Below, one piece after another: positions 1-8,885 of a stretch of DNA of 52,338 nt. The DNA is taken from the NCBI GenBank assembly GCA_030057915.1, contig JASGUC010000004.1:94561-146898 (forward strand), written 5' to 3'. The DNA comes from Pseudomonadota bacterium. Lineage in GTDB: Bacteria > Desulfobacterota > Syntrophia > Syntrophales > UBA8958. Under the pieces are notes generated by a model, which saw nothing but the letters and a program-made list of their open reading frames with translations, did not search any database and had not been told where the DNA came from. Position numbers and translations under genes: made by a program. The stretch's first letter is position 1. The number at the start of each line of letters is the position of its first letter.

Positions 1-1
1 C

Positions 2-724
2 CTCTGGTACATGGATATGTCCCGGAAGTATGTGAACACCGATTATTTGGGCAAAGGTTTCCTTCACGGCCCGACGATTGGCCTATCCTTCCACGACCTG
101 TCCGGGACGTTCACCTTTCTGACCTCGGCGGGGGCTTTCCGAGGGGATGAACGAAGGAGTTTCGGCAACGGTCAGGGTTTCCTTCTGGGAGAACGGTTCG
201 ACCGCTCCGATTTCGATCTGACCCTCAAATACCCGGCGTTCGCCTCCCCGTCGTTTACCCTCTCCGCCCTCCTGGGGATGCAGTGGACCCACCTTTCCTC
301 CATGTCGGCGGACTACTCCCTCGACACGGGCCAGCAGTACGCCATCACGGGGAGCATGGACATCTGGGGACCCGCGGTCGGCATGGAGATCAAGGCGCCC
401 CTGGGGAACCCGGCCTCCACGCCGGTTTTCCTCTTCCTCTCCGGCAAGATCATGTACCTACGGGCGACGGGGAACTCGATATACGATGTGCCGACCTCCG
501 GCGGGCAGTATGGGACCTCCTTCACCGGGGCCGATTTCTCGGCGAACGGTTGGGGGGGGGGTGTTGACGCCCACGTAACCTGGAACGTGGTTAAAGGCCT
601 GGGATTGACCATGGGGGCGGCGATCCAGAGCGCCGGCATTACCGATACAAGTCCCGCGGGCAACACCATGCGGACGACCAACGGTTATTACAGCGGGTAT
701 GGAAATTTGAGCTATGCCTGGTAA
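2..724 (+). CDS. Outer-membrane beta-barrel protein, 5' end outside window
   Basis: The frame is open to the window edge (codons for L-W-Y precede the first internal Met at 11), so the gene probably begins upstream. About 240 residues are visible. They show alternating hydrophobic and polar stretches rich in Gly, Ser, Thr, Tyr and Phe, no cytoplasmic motifs, and a last strand ending in aromatic Trp, which is the usual C-terminal signal of beta-barrel proteins inserted by Bam. No specific family was recognised; a porin-like or adhesion barrel is possible. A run of ten G at 552-561 lies inside the frame (W-G-G-G-V), so gain or loss of one G would truncate the protein. The downstream PPIase gene starts 24 bp after the stop and could be co-transcribed. 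Confidence 0.7.
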   Translation, partial: LWYMDMSRKYVNTDYLGKGFLHGPTIGLSFHDLSGTFTFLTSAGAFRGDERRSFGNGQGFLLGERFDRSDFDLTLKYPAFASPSFTLSALLGMQWTHLSSMSADYSLDTGQQYAITGSMDIWGPAVGMEIKAPLGNPASTPVFLFLSGKIMYLRATGNSIYDVPTSGGQYGTSFTGADFSANGWGGGVDAHVTWNVVKGLGLTMGAAIQSAGITDTSPAGNTMRTTNGYYSGYGNLSYAW

Positions 725-748
725 AAGCGGTATGAAAGGAGCAGTTAA

Positions 749-1729
749 ATGAAAGGTCATGTTTCTCCAACGCCCACGAATGATGGCAATGGTTTCGGGA
801 AGGCCGCACGGCGGCATTTGAGCGCTGATCGACAGAGGCAAGGGGGCGGGAAATGGTTGCCGCTCTTACTGTCTTTGATCCTGTTTGCGCCGAGCGTCGG
901 TTGGGGGGCGCAGCCGCCGGGCGGGGATAAGGATGTGGTGGCCAAATGGGGAAAGAAGGTGGTCACCAGGGCGGAATTGGAGGCCCGCATCGCCGTCCTG
1001 CCCCCGGAATATCAGAACCGATTCAAGAATGAGCAGCAGCGCCAGGAGTTTCTCGAGGGACTGGTTCAGGTGCAGATCCTGGCCGCCGAGGCGCGGGCGC
1101 AGAAGTTGGACAAGGAGCGGGCCATGGTTTTGCGTCTCGAAGACATGACCAATTCCGTCCTCGCCCAGGAATACATGAAGCGGGAACTCGCCAAGGTCCC
1201 CCAGGTGACGGAGAAGGATATCGAGGATTATTATCAGTCCCATAAGGGGGAATTTGTGAACCCGGCCCAGGTGAAGGCCCAGCATATCCTCGTCAAGGTG
1301 GACGACAAGGCCAAACCGGAGGAGATCGCCGCCGCCCGGGCCAAGGCGGAGAACATCCGCAAGGAGATCGCCGCCGGCGGGGATTTTTCCAAACTGGCGG
1401 AAAAATACTCCGACGATCCGGGCAGCAAGACCCGGGGGGGGGATTTGGGATTCTTCGCCCGGGAGCGGATGGTCCCGGAGTTTTCCCAGGCCGCCTTCAG
1501 CATGAAAAAGGATGAGGTCAGCCAGCCGGTGAAGACCGCCTTCGGATTTCACATCATCAAAGTGACCGATACCAGACCGGAAAAACAATTGGATCTCAAG
1601 GAAGCCGCCCCCCGGATCCGGGGCAGGCTCGAGAATGCCCGACGTAAGGAGGCGATGGATAAGGAGTTGGAAAGATTGAAGAAAAAGTATAATGTGAGGT
1701 TCGAGAGGGGGCAGGAAGCCGCCAAGTGA
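749..1729 (+). CDS. Periplasmic peptidyl-prolyl cis-trans isomerase, parvulin/SurA type
   Basis: This is a 326-residue protein with a basic N-terminus and a hydrophobic segment at about residues 36-52, consistent with a signal peptide or lipid-free anchor, so the protein is likely periplasmic. A SurA-like N-terminal helical region (about 62-165) precedes one parvulin domain (about 176-275). That domain carries the QHILVK start, the KYSDDPGSKTRGGDLGFF core and the AFGFHIIKV end typical of PpiC rotamases. AAGGAG at 736-741 lies 7 bp before the ATG and supports this start. Parvulins of this kind assist folding of outer-membrane and secreted proteins. Its position between a barrel gene and the T2SS operon fits a role in exported-protein folding, but that role is inferred. 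A G9 run lies at 1434-1442 inside the GG loop. Confidence 0.9.
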   Translation: MKGHVSPTPTNDGNGFGKAARRHLSADRQRQGGGKWLPLLLSLILFAPSVGWGAQPPGGDKDVVAKWGKKVVTRAELEARIAVLPPEYQNRFKNEQQRQEFLEGLVQVQILAAEARAQKLDKERAMVLRLEDMTNSVLAQEYMKRELAKVPQVTEKDIEDYYQSHKGEFVNPAQVKAQHILVKVDDKAKPEEIAAARAKAENIRKEIAAGGDFSKLAEKYSDDPGSKTRGGDLGFFARERMVPEFSQAAFSMKKDEVSQPVKTAFGFHIIKVTDTRPEKQLDLKEAAPRIRGRLENARRKEAMDKELERLKKKYNVRFERGQEAAK

Positions 1730-1770
1730 TCTGGAGTGGCGGCGATTGCCGAAACCGATCGACAATCCTT

Positions 1771-1904
1771 GGAGACCTTTGCAAGGCCCCACTCCCCTGT
1801 CGTCCCGGCGGGAGACTGGGGCCAGGTCATCCTGAAAACGCCGTCTTCCGGCGCCCGCCGGGATGACGACAGGGAGCCGGAAACGGCATCCTTCCAAGGT
1901 CTCC
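1771..1904 (-). repeat. Dispersed TIR-bearing repeat, copy 1 (134 bp)
   Basis: The left end GGAGACCTTTGCAAGG and right end CCTTCCAAGGTCTCC are near-perfect inverted repeats. Read on the minus strand, the interior (CTGTCGTCATCCCGGCGG...) aligns with the copy at 51965-52095. The element lies between the PPIase gene and gspI and ends 15 bp before the gspI start. No reading frame or obvious target-site duplication was seen. It belongs to a five-copy family in this window. Confidence 0.8.
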
Positions 1905-1919
1905 CCGGGGGGGACAGCG

Positions 1920-2327
1920 ATGAGAAAAGGCGGACGAACATCCCGGGCCACGGCGGAAAGGCCCCGGCGGCCGAGCGGGTTCACCCTCATGGAGGTCATG
2001 ATCGCCATCGCCATCCTGGCCATTGCCCTCACGGCGGTTTACCGTTCCCAGTCCCAGAGTGTTTCCATGGCCGCCAATGCCCGCTTTCTGACCACCGCGT
2101 CGTTGCTGGCCCAGGGGAAGATGGCGGAGGTGGACGCCCGGAAGGGCGGGGACATCACCGCCGACGGCGGCGATTTCGGCGCCGATTACCCGGATTATGA
2201 ATGGCGTCTGGAGGTCGAGGACAGCGAACTCGAATATCTCAAGAAGGTCAGGCTGATCGTCACCAACAACAAACTGACCGCCAACAACGCATACGAAGTT
2301 GTCTTGTACAAGCTCATCGCCAACTGA
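1920..2327 (+). CDS. gspI: Type II secretion minor pseudopilin GspI
   Basis: This is a 135-residue class III prepilin. The motif S-G|F-T-L-M-E places the prepilin-peptidase cut between G20 and F21, with the conserved Glu at +5 (E25), followed by a hydrophobic helix (MVIAIAILAIALTAVY-like). A short globular tail follows (E-W-R-L-E-V), as in GspI. The ATG at 1920 was chosen over an upstream in-frame ATG at 1863 because the upstream one lies inside the repeat element and a purine-rich G stretch sits just before 1920. GspI helps GspJ and GspK form the pseudopilus tip in the inner membrane and periplasm. It is the first gene of the gsp run in this window; gspF, gspG and gspH do not precede it. Confidence 0.88.
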   Translation: MRKGGRTSRATAERPRRPSGFTLMEVMIAIAILAIALTAVYRSQSQSVSMAANARFLTTASLLAQGKMAEVDARKGGDITADGGDFGADYPDYEWRLEVEDSELEYLKKVRLIVTNNKLTANNAYEVVLYKLIAN

Positions 2328-2332
2328 AGAAA

Positions 2333-3124
2333 ATGCCGGGCGACCATAAACGACAAGGATTTACCGCTCCCGGCGAGGATGCCCGCGGGCGGCCGCTCCT
2401 GTCCCCGTTCCTGTTTCATGCGCCACGGGCGGCCGGTTTTACCCTCGTGGAACTTCTGATCGCCGTCTTCATCCTGACCGTGGTGACCTCCACCATCTAC
2501 ACCGCCTATCGGGGCACTTTCCGGCTCATCAGCGAGACGGAATACGAAGGCGAGGTTTATGAGTCCGCCCGGGCGGTCATGACCCGCCTCCAGCAGGACC
2601 TGGGCGCCCTGAGTTCCTACAAGGGGGAGTTCCTGTTCGTCGCGAAAAGACAGGATATGACGGGCGGAGATTTTATGGAGGTGTCCTTCCTGTCGGCGGC
2701 CCATATCGAATTCGACGCGGACGAACCCCAGGGAGGCATCGCCGCCATCCGTTACCTGGTGGAGGAGGATAAATACACCGCGGATACCCGCGCCGCCGGA
2801 GAAGGACCGCCCTCCTACCGCTTGGTCAGGGTGGATGCCCTCTTCGACAACCGCCCCCGGGATGCCGCTGCCACCCCGCAGGGCTTTGCGCTGTGCGAAC
2901 ACATCCAGTCCTTCGCCTGGAAGTTTTATGACCCCGACGGCAAGGAACATGAAACGTGGGATTCCGGTGGTGATGCGGAAGGGCAGAAAAAAAGGGCCCC
3001 CGCCGTCGTGGAGGTTCGGCTGGACCTGGCGAACCCCCGGGACCGGGAGCGGCCCTACCGTTTTTCGACTCGTTTCCATCTCCCCGTGAACAGGGTGGAT
3101 CCCGATGGCTACCCGAACCTCTGA
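2333..3124 (+). CDS. gspJ: Type II secretion minor pseudopilin GspJ
   Basis: This is a 263-residue prepilin. The cleavage motif A-A-G|F-T-L-V-E-L (G35|F36, Glu at +5 = E40) is followed by a hydrophobic helix and a globular domain with the W-K-F-Y-D near-C-terminal strand seen in GspJ. The N-terminal leader of about 35 residues is longer than usual, and its ATG has only a weak upstream purine stretch, so a later start is possible. It begins 5 bp after gspI ends and overlaps gspK by 20 bp, which indicates translational coupling. GspJ is part of the GspI-J-K tip complex that primes pseudopilus assembly. Confidence 0.88.
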   Translation: MPGDHKRQGFTAPGEDARGRPLLSPFLFHAPRAAGFTLVELLIAVFILTVVTSTIYTAYRGTFRLISETEYEGEVYESARAVMTRLQQDLGALSSYKGEFLFVAKRQDMTGGDFMEVSFLSAAHIEFDADEPQGGIAAIRYLVEEDKYTADTRAAGEGPPSYRLVRVDALFDNRPRDAAATPQGFALCEHIQSFAWKFYDPDGKEHETWDSGGDAEGQKKRAPAVVEVRLDLANPRDRERPYRFSTRFHLPVNRVDPDGYPNL

Positions 3125-4070
3125 ACGGGGCGTAGCCCTTATCGTGGTTATCCTGATGATCGGCGTTATCGTGGCGATCACCCTTCAGCTCAACCGCGCC
3201 ACCCGTTCGGAAGTATATGATGCGGCCAACCTGAGGGACGGGATACGATTGTTTTATGTGGCCCAGTCGGGGTTCTATCTCGCTCAGGCCCTCCTTGCCG
3301 ACGACCGGAACAACTTCGACGCCCTCAACGAGGATTGGGCCCTCGCCTCGAAGGTGGAGGCAAAGGCGTCCTCCCTGTTCGGTCCCGGCGTCCTCCGCGT
3401 AACCATCGAGGACGAATCGGGAAAGGTCCCGATCAACAAGCTTTTGGCCGGCAATGGCTATAATCGGGGGATCAGGGACCTGATGGCGCGGCTCCTGACA
3501 CAGCCGGAATTCGGCCTGGAGGAGCGGCAGGCGAGCGACCTCATCGACGCCCTCAAGGACTGGATGGACAAGGACGACGAGGTCACCGGCGGCGGGGCGG
3601 AGACCTCCTATTACGCCGGTTTGGCAAAACCTTATGCGGCCAAGAACGGACCTCTCGATTGCATTGAAGAATTGATGATGATAAAGGGGATTTCCCCGGA
3701 ATTGTACCACGGAACCGGGAACAGGCCGGGGTTGAAGCACCTGTTCACATTATATGGCGATGGCCGGATCAACATCAACACGGCGCCCCTGCCGGTCCTG
3801 AGGGCCCTGTCGCCCACCATGACCGCCGAGGCAGCGGAACAGATCGATGCGCACCGACGAAAGATCGGCGAGGATCTCTCCAGCCTGGACTGGTATCGCA
3901 AGGCCGCCGCCGGGGTGGATATCGACGCCCAATTGATTGCCGTGCAGAGTCGCCATTTCCGGATCGTCTCCACGGGGGTGGCGGGAAATATGACCAGATC
4001 GATCCAGGGCGTGGCGATGAGGAGTCAGGATAAGAAGACCATGAAAATCTTGAGTTGGAAGGCCAACTGA
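3105..4070 (+). CDS. gspK: Type II secretion minor pseudopilin GspK
   Basis: This is a 321-residue protein with a short basic leader ending R-G|V-A-L-I-V-V. Position +5 after the predicted cut is Val, not Glu, which is the known GspK exception among pseudopilins. The large globular domain (about 60-310) contains the D-E-S-G-K-V-P-I-N and N-I-N-T-A-P motifs typical of GspK and its helix-hairpin-helix-like alpha domain. GspK caps the pseudopilus tip. It starts inside gspJ and its stop codon overlaps the gspL start (TGATG), so expression should be coupled. Confidence 0.92.
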   Translation: MATRTSERGVALIVVILMIGVIVAITLQLNRATRSEVYDAANLRDGIRLFYVAQSGFYLAQALLADDRNNFDALNEDWALASKVEAKASSLFGPGVLRVTIEDESGKVPINKLLAGNGYNRGIRDLMARLLTQPEFGLEERQASDLIDALKDWMDKDDEVTGGGAETSYYAGLAKPYAAKNGPLDCIEELMMIKGISPELYHGTGNRPGLKHLFTLYGDGRININTAPLPVLRALSPTMTAEAAEQIDAHRRKIGEDLSSLDWYRKAAAGVDIDAQLIAVQSRHFRIVSTGVAGNMTRSIQGVAMRSQDKKTMKILSWKAN

Positions 4071-5551
4071 TGGCGGGGAGAATCTTGGGCCTGGATGTCG
4101 GGGACCGATTCATCAAGGCCGTGGCGGTCGCCAGGACGATTCGGGGGGGAATCCAGGTGGAATACTGCGCCGCCCGGCGGCGCGGCGCCGAAGAGGAGCC
4201 GGCCGACGCCGTCGCCGCCCTGTTCGCCGAACACGAAGCCCTCCGCAATCTGCCCTGCATCACGGCCCTGCCCGCCCGGGAATTCTCGTTTCGCGACCTG
4301 ACTTTTCCCTTCCGGGACAAGAAAAAGATCCGCCAGGCGCTTCCGTTCGAGATCGAGCCTTTGCTGCCCGTTCCCATGGAGGCGATGCTGGTCGATTATT
4401 TATTGGCCAATGCCGCGGGCGAGGCCCGGGTCCTTGCGGCGGCGGTCCCAAGAGAAACGGTCCAGGGCCGGCTGGATCTCCTCCGGGGTCATGTCCGGGA
4501 CGTCGTCGTCCTGGACGTGGAGGCCGTTCCGCTCACGGCGTCCTTTGTTTCCCGGCAGGCCGGGGCGGATTACGATCTCCTCCTCGACGTCGGCGCCCGT
4601 CGCACCGTGGCGCTGTTCATCAAGGACCGCAGCCTCTTCCAGATCCGGAACCATGTCCTGAGGATGGACCCGGACGATGCGGATGCGGCCGGCGTGGCGT
4701 CATCATCCGCGGAGGACGGCCCCGTCGAGGCCTTCGGCCGGGAACTTCGCAATACCGTGGATTTTCTCAAATGGCGCGGTTTCACGACGGGCGACCCTTC
4801 CCGAATTTACCTGACCGGGGGCGGCGGCGGGGACCGACGGTTCGACGACGTCCTGGGGCGCCATTTCTCCGCGCCCCTGGAGCGGGTGGACATGGCGTGC
4901 GTGGCCGGCATCGCCTTTGCGGAGACGGCGAAGAGACAATGGCAGCCCCTCCTCATGAATCAGGCCCTGGCGTTGGCGGTCCGGCCCTTCAGGAAGGAGG
5001 CCGGTTATGACTTCCGTAAGCGCCGACGACGCGAGGAGGCGGGGTATCGGCCCTTCAAGAAGAACATCCCCTGGCTCGCCGCCGCCCTGGGGATTATCCT
5101 CCTTTTGACCGGGGCGGATTTCTTCCTCGATTACTACGACGCCAAAGTGCGCCTAAGCCAGTTGAAAAGGCAGATCAACGGTCTTTACCGGCAGTACAGC
5201 CCCGAGACCGTCAGGATCGTGGACCCCGTCGCCCAGTTGCGGGCCCAGATCGCCGAATCGAAGAAATCCATGCTCGGCATGATGGACAGCACTCCCCGGG
5301 CCGCCGCCCTGGATGTCCTCAAGGACATCTCGGCCGCCATCCCTCCGGCGACGGAGATCCTCGTGACCGCCATGACGATGGAACGGGAGGCGGTCGTCGT
5401 CAAGGGAGAGGCGAAGAATTTCGACGCCGTCCAGGCGGTCAGGAACGATCTGGGGAAAGCCAAGCTGATCAAATCCGTGGATATCGGCGCCACCAACCTG
5501 ATGAAGCAGGGGGAGAAGGTGGAGTTCGAGCTGAGGCTGACGACGAAATGA
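4070..5551 (+). CDS. gspL: Type II secretion inner-membrane platform protein GspL
   Basis: This is a 493-residue protein. The N-terminal two-thirds has an actin-like fold of the GspL/PilM type (G-L-D-V-G-D start; D-V-G-A-R-R-T phosphate-loop-like segment near residue 185; L-T-G-G-G-G near 248). A single transmembrane helix follows (about 338-358, IPWLAAALGIILLL), then a PilN/GspL-like periplasmic coiled and ferredoxin-like domain. The ATG overlapping the gspK stop was preferred to an upstream TTG at 4055. GspL couples the cytoplasmic ATPase GspE to the inner-membrane platform and pairs with GspM. The stop overlaps gspM in ATGA. Confidence 0.87.
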   Translation: MAGRILGLDVGDRFIKAVAVARTIRGGIQVEYCAARRRGAEEEPADAVAALFAEHEALRNLPCITALPAREFSFRDLTFPFRDKKKIRQALPFEIEPLLPVPMEAMLVDYLLANAAGEARVLAAAVPRETVQGRLDLLRGHVRDVVVLDVEAVPLTASFVSRQAGADYDLLLDVGARRTVALFIKDRSLFQIRNHVLRMDPDDADAAGVASSSAEDGPVEAFGRELRNTVDFLKWRGFTTGDPSRIYLTGGGGGDRRFDDVLGRHFSAPLERVDMACVAGIAFAETAKRQWQPLLMNQALALAVRPFRKEAGYDFRKRRRREEAGYRPFKKNIPWLAAALGIILLLTGADFFLDYYDAKVRLSQLKRQINGLYRQYSPETVRIVDPVAQLRAQIAESKKSMLGMMDSTPRAAALDVLKDISAAIPPATEILVTAMTMEREAVVVKGEAKNFDAVQAVRNDLGKAKLIKSVDIGATNLMKQGEKVEFELRLTTK

Positions 5552-6102
5552 TCAAGACCATCTGGCAAAACATGACGAGAACCCAGCGGATCTACGTGGG
5601 GACGGGAACGGCGGCGGTGGTCGGCCTGCTGTTTTTTCAGTTCGTCCTGCTACCTTTTTTCGCGGAGAAAAACCGGCTGAGAAACGCCATCAAAAGCAAC
5701 GAGAAGATCCTCAAGGAGGTGGCGCTCCTCGGCCGGGACTACGCGAACCAGAAGCGGCGCATCGACGAGGTCCGGGGCGTGATTTCCCGCCGGCCCGCCG
5801 ATTTCTCCCTCTTTGCCTTTCTCGACGGCAAAGCGGGGGAGGGGGGGCTGAAGCCCCACCTCAAGGCCATGAATCCCTCCCAGGGGGTGGCGATGGAGAA
5901 TTACGAAGAGGTCGCCGTGGAGATGAAACTGGAAAAGATCACCTTGAAACAACTGGCAAATTACCTCTATCTGGTGGAGCTGCCCCAGGAGTGCATACGG
6001 GTCAAACGGCTGGCCATGGCCAAGATGAAGGAGGCACCGGAGTATCTCAACGCCACCATCCTGGTGGCCACCTATCAGCAGGCGAAGAGGGACAGGCGCT
6101 GA
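5548..6102 (+). CDS. gspM: Type II secretion platform protein GspM
   Basis: This is a 184-residue bitopic protein. It has a short cytoplasmic tail, one transmembrane helix (about 15-38), a coiled-coil stretch (about 40-75) and a small ferredoxin-like periplasmic domain related to PilO/GspM. It overlaps gspL by 4 bp. GspM binds GspL and stabilises the secretion platform. The assignment rests on topology, size and position more than on strong motifs. Confidence 0.78.
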   Translation: MIKTIWQNMTRTQRIYVGTGTAAVVGLLFFQFVLLPFFAEKNRLRNAIKSNEKILKEVALLGRDYANQKRRIDEVRGVISRRPADFSLFAFLDGKAGEGGLKPHLKAMNPSQGVAMENYEEVAVEMKLEKITLKQLANYLYLVELPQECIRVKRLAMAKMKEAPEYLNATILVATYQQAKRDRR

Positions 6103-6106
6103 GACC

Positions 6107-6952
6107 ATGAAAATCAGGATCAAACTCAGCAAGTCGCTGCTCGGATACATCCTGGCCGGGACGCTGATTCTCATAGTGACTCTATATCTCCGCTTTCCCG
6201 GCGAGATGATTGCCGGCTACCTGATTTCCACCGTGGCGGCCAAACAACCCGATGCCCTGTTGAATATCGATTCGGTGAGCCTGACCCTGCCCCCCGGCGT
6301 CAAGATCGGCAATGCGACCCTGGGATTCCGGGAAAGCCCCCAGGCCACTCTCCATGCCGACTACATCGAGTTGAAACCAGACTATATGGCGTTGTTTCAG
6401 GGAAAGATGCAGACCATCTTGAACGCCGCCGCTTATGGAGGCGTCGTCAATGGTCGTCTCACGGCGATGGAACAGACGCTGTCCAAAGGCATTCTGCAGG
6501 GGGAGTTGCAATTGGGCAACCTGAACATGGAAACAATCGGCTATCTGCGGGAACGCCTCAACAGGTCGATCTCCGGCCGCCTCAAGGGGACGCTGAACTT
6601 CAACGGCGGCCTGAACAACCCGGCCGCCGCGAGCGGCCGGTTGACGATCCTGGCCACCAACGGTTCCTATGCCCTGACCGCGCCCCTCATGGGGATCGAC
6701 AAGCTGGATTACAGCCGGATCGACGGCGAGATGACCTTGCAGAACGGGACGCTGAAGATCGTCCGAATCAAACTTGCCGGGGATAAATTCCGGGCCGAGC
6801 TGAACGGCGATATTGCCCTCAACGGCGCCGATCTGAAAAGCAGCCCGATGGAACTTCTGGCGACCATCGAGATCCCCGGCCAGCAGGGCAAGAAGCTATC
6901 CCTGACCATCGGCGGGACCCTCGGCAATCCCGCGGCGAGGATAAGACCTTGA
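6107..6952 (+). CDS. gspN: Type II secretion protein GspN
   Basis: This is a 281-residue protein with one N-terminal transmembrane helix (about 11-30, GYILAGTLILIVTLYL) and a long periplasmic beta-rich region (D-S-V-S-L-T-L-P-P-G-V-K-I-G; repeated G-x-L-x-G-x-L strands). That region resembles the AsmA/GspN fold that may handle lipids or outer-membrane insertion. GspN is an accessory T2SS component common in delta-type proteobacteria. It starts 4 bp after gspM and overlaps gspC. Confidence 0.8.
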   Translation: MKIRIKLSKSLLGYILAGTLILIVTLYLRFPGEMIAGYLISTVAAKQPDALLNIDSVSLTLPPGVKIGNATLGFRESPQATLHADYIELKPDYMALFQGKMQTILNAAAYGGVVNGRLTAMEQTLSKGILQGELQLGNLNMETIGYLRERLNRSISGRLKGTLNFNGGLNNPAAASGRLTILATNGSYALTAPLMGIDKLDYSRIDGEMTLQNGTLKIVRIKLAGDKFRAELNGDIALNGADLKSSPMELLATIEIPGQQGKKLSLTIGGTLGNPAARIRP

Positions 6953-7995
6953 AGTACTATGAAATCATAAAGGGAATAATGGCCCGCCTGAGGGTCCGCG
7001 CCTTGGTCGTCAGCCGCCTGAATCTCCGGAAGCCCTCGGCCCTCCGTTCGGAGATGCGCTCCCTGTCGGTTGCCAATCTGGATGTCCGGGGTCTGCTGGC
7101 GGCCGCCGCCTCGTTCCAGGCGGAAAGGTACAGGCCCCTCTTCATCCTCCTCTTCATGACGGCGGTTATATACGCGGGGGTGGGCATCTTCTACAAGGCC
7201 ATAGGCCTGCAACTCATGGGGCGCATATCCGGCGCGGCCGCCCCCAGGGCTTCCGCCCCGGCGGCGGCCCCGACGGCGAAAGAGGCCTTCGACGCTTACA
7301 AGATCGTTATGGACCGGAATCTCTTCGGATCCACGGACAAGACCGTGGCGGAGAAGCAAATGGCCGGCAAGGCCAACGAACCGGGAGACATCACCCAGCT
7401 CCTTACCCTGAAGGGCACGGTGGCCGGAGACAGCCGTTATGGTTTCGCCATCATCGAGGAAAAGGGCAAGGATAAGCAACTGCTATGCAAGGTGGGCGTC
7501 ACGGTGCTGGGGGCCCAGGTGGCGAAGATCGACAGGAATGCCGTGATCCTCAAGACGGCGGACCGGGAATTGACCCTGAAGATGGCGGAAAGGCCCTTGT
7601 CGCCCCTCCTGCCGCCCGGAGGCCCGGGTGGAAGGTCGGGCGGCGCGGCGTCGGACGCCGGGCCGGCGGTGGCGCCCGGGTCCGTGGTCCTGAGCCGGTC
7701 TGAAATCAACAGCTACCTGAAGGACATGGGGGCCCTCCTCAGCACGGCCCAGATCCGGCCGTACTTCACCGGGGGCGCGCCGGACGGCTTCATGATCAGC
7801 AACATCCGTCCCGACAGCATCTTTCAGAAGATAGGCGTGGCCAACGGCGACATTATCCAGGGCATTGACGACCGACAGATCAAGAGCGCCGACGACATGG
7901 TGAACTTCTACAACCGTCTCAAATCCGGGTCGCCCCTGAGCCTGCGCCTCAAGAGACAGGGCCGACAGGAGACCTATCGGTACACCTTCCAGTGA
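6949..7995 (+). CDS. gspC: Type II secretion protein GspC with PDZ domain
   Basis: This is an inner-membrane protein of up to 348 residues. A transmembrane helix lies at about 63-80. A Pro/Ala linker leads to the homology region (Y-K-I-V-M-D-R-N-L-F-G ... L-L-T-L-K-G-T-V), which contacts the secretin. A second low-complexity Gly/Pro linker leads to a C-terminal PDZ domain (about 270-345, I-R-P-D-S-I-F-Q-K-I-G, G-D-I-I-Q-G-I). The start is uncertain: the TTG at 6949 overlaps the gspN stop, and ATG codons at 6979 and 7054 would shorten the cytoplasmic tail. GspC links the platform to GspD and helps select substrates. Confidence 0.88.
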   Translation: MKYYEIIKGIMARLRVRALVVSRLNLRKPSALRSEMRSLSVANLDVRGLLAAAASFQAERYRPLFILLFMTAVIYAGVGIFYKAIGLQLMGRISGAAAPRASAPAAAPTAKEAFDAYKIVMDRNLFGSTDKTVAEKQMAGKANEPGDITQLLTLKGTVAGDSRYGFAIIEEKGKDKQLLCKVGVTVLGAQVAKIDRNAVILKTADRELTLKMAERPLSPLLPPGGPGGRSGGAASDAGPAVAPGSVVLSRSEINSYLKDMGALLSTAQIRPYFTGGAPDGFMISNIRPDSIFQKIGVANGDIIQGIDDRQIKSADDMVNFYNRLKSGSPLSLRLKRQGRQETYRYTFQ

Positions 7996-8019
7996 CGATC
8001 CCATGGAGATGAATAGGCA

Positions 8020-8877
8020 ATGTATGCGGCTTTTTACGGTTTGAAGGAAAACCCCTTCAATCTCTCCCCCGACCCCCGGTACTTCTTCCCCGGCCACAGC
8101 CATCAGGAGGCGTTGAACCACCTGGCTTACGGGGTGCGGGAGAAAAAGGGATTCATCTTGATTACCGGGGATGTGGGTACGGGCAAGACCACCGTCTGCC
8201 GTTCCTTCCTGGCCGGAATGGACGACCGGACGACGACCGCGTTGATCTTCAACTCCTTTCTTTCGGAGATGGAACTCCTGGAGACCCTGGCCCAGGAGTT
8301 CGGTTTCGAGGTCCGTCTCGACGGCGGCGAAAAGACGCGAAAACGTTATCTCGATGCGTTGAACGAGTTTCTCCTCCGCAATTTCGCCGCCGGCGGGAAC
8401 GCCGTCCTGCTCATCGACGAAGCCCAGAACCTCTCCCACGGCGTCCTGGAGCAGATCCGCATGCTCTCCAATCTCGAGACGGAGCGGGAAAAGCTTATCC
8501 AGATCGTCCTCATCGGTCAGCCCGAACTCAGGGACCTGCTGCTCTTGCCGGTCCTGAGGCAGCTCAACGAACGCATCACCGTCCGCTTTCACCTCGAGTC
8601 GCTAAACCGGAAGCAGGTCAAGGCCTATATCGAGCACCGCCTGGCCGTGGGAGGCGGCGGGGAGCGGATCGGATTCACCCCTTTTGCCTTCCGTTTGATC
8701 CATTCCTATTCCCGGGGGGTGCCCCGGCGGATCAATGCCATCTGCGACCGGTGCCTCCTGATCGCCTATGTCCGGGACGGCTTTACCATTGACGGAAGGA
8801 TCGTGAAAGATGCCATAAAAGACCTGGGTCCTCATTATCGGAGACCTAAGAGACGATTCTTCAAATTTCTTGACTAA
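8020..8877 (+). CDS. gspA: ExeA/GspA-family AAA ATPase
   Basis: This is a 285-residue AAA ATPase of the ExeA type. The N-terminus M-Y-x-x-F-Y-G-L-K-E-N-P-F is diagnostic. Walker A is GDVGTGKT (50-57), Walker B is VLLIDEAQN (about 128-136), and arginine-finger and sensor segments follow (R-G-V-P-R-R-I-N near 237). In Aeromonas the ExeA-ExeB pair binds peptidoglycan and helps insert the ExeD secretin. This protein lacks the C-terminal transmembrane and peptidoglycan-binding part of ExeA, so it ends as a soluble ATPase domain. It lies directly before the GspB-like gene. Confidence 0.85.
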   Translation: MYAAFYGLKENPFNLSPDPRYFFPGHSHQEALNHLAYGVREKKGFILITGDVGTGKTTVCRSFLAGMDDRTTTALIFNSFLSEMELLETLAQEFGFEVRLDGGEKTRKRYLDALNEFLLRNFAAGGNAVLLIDEAQNLSHGVLEQIRMLSNLETEREKLIQIVLIGQPELRDLLLLPVLRQLNERITVRFHLESLNRKQVKAYIEHRLAVGGGGERIGFTPFAFRLIHSYSRGVPRRINAICDRCLLIAYVRDGFTIDGRIVKDAIKDLGPHYRRPKRRFFKFLD

Positions 8878-8885
8878 AGGTGAGA

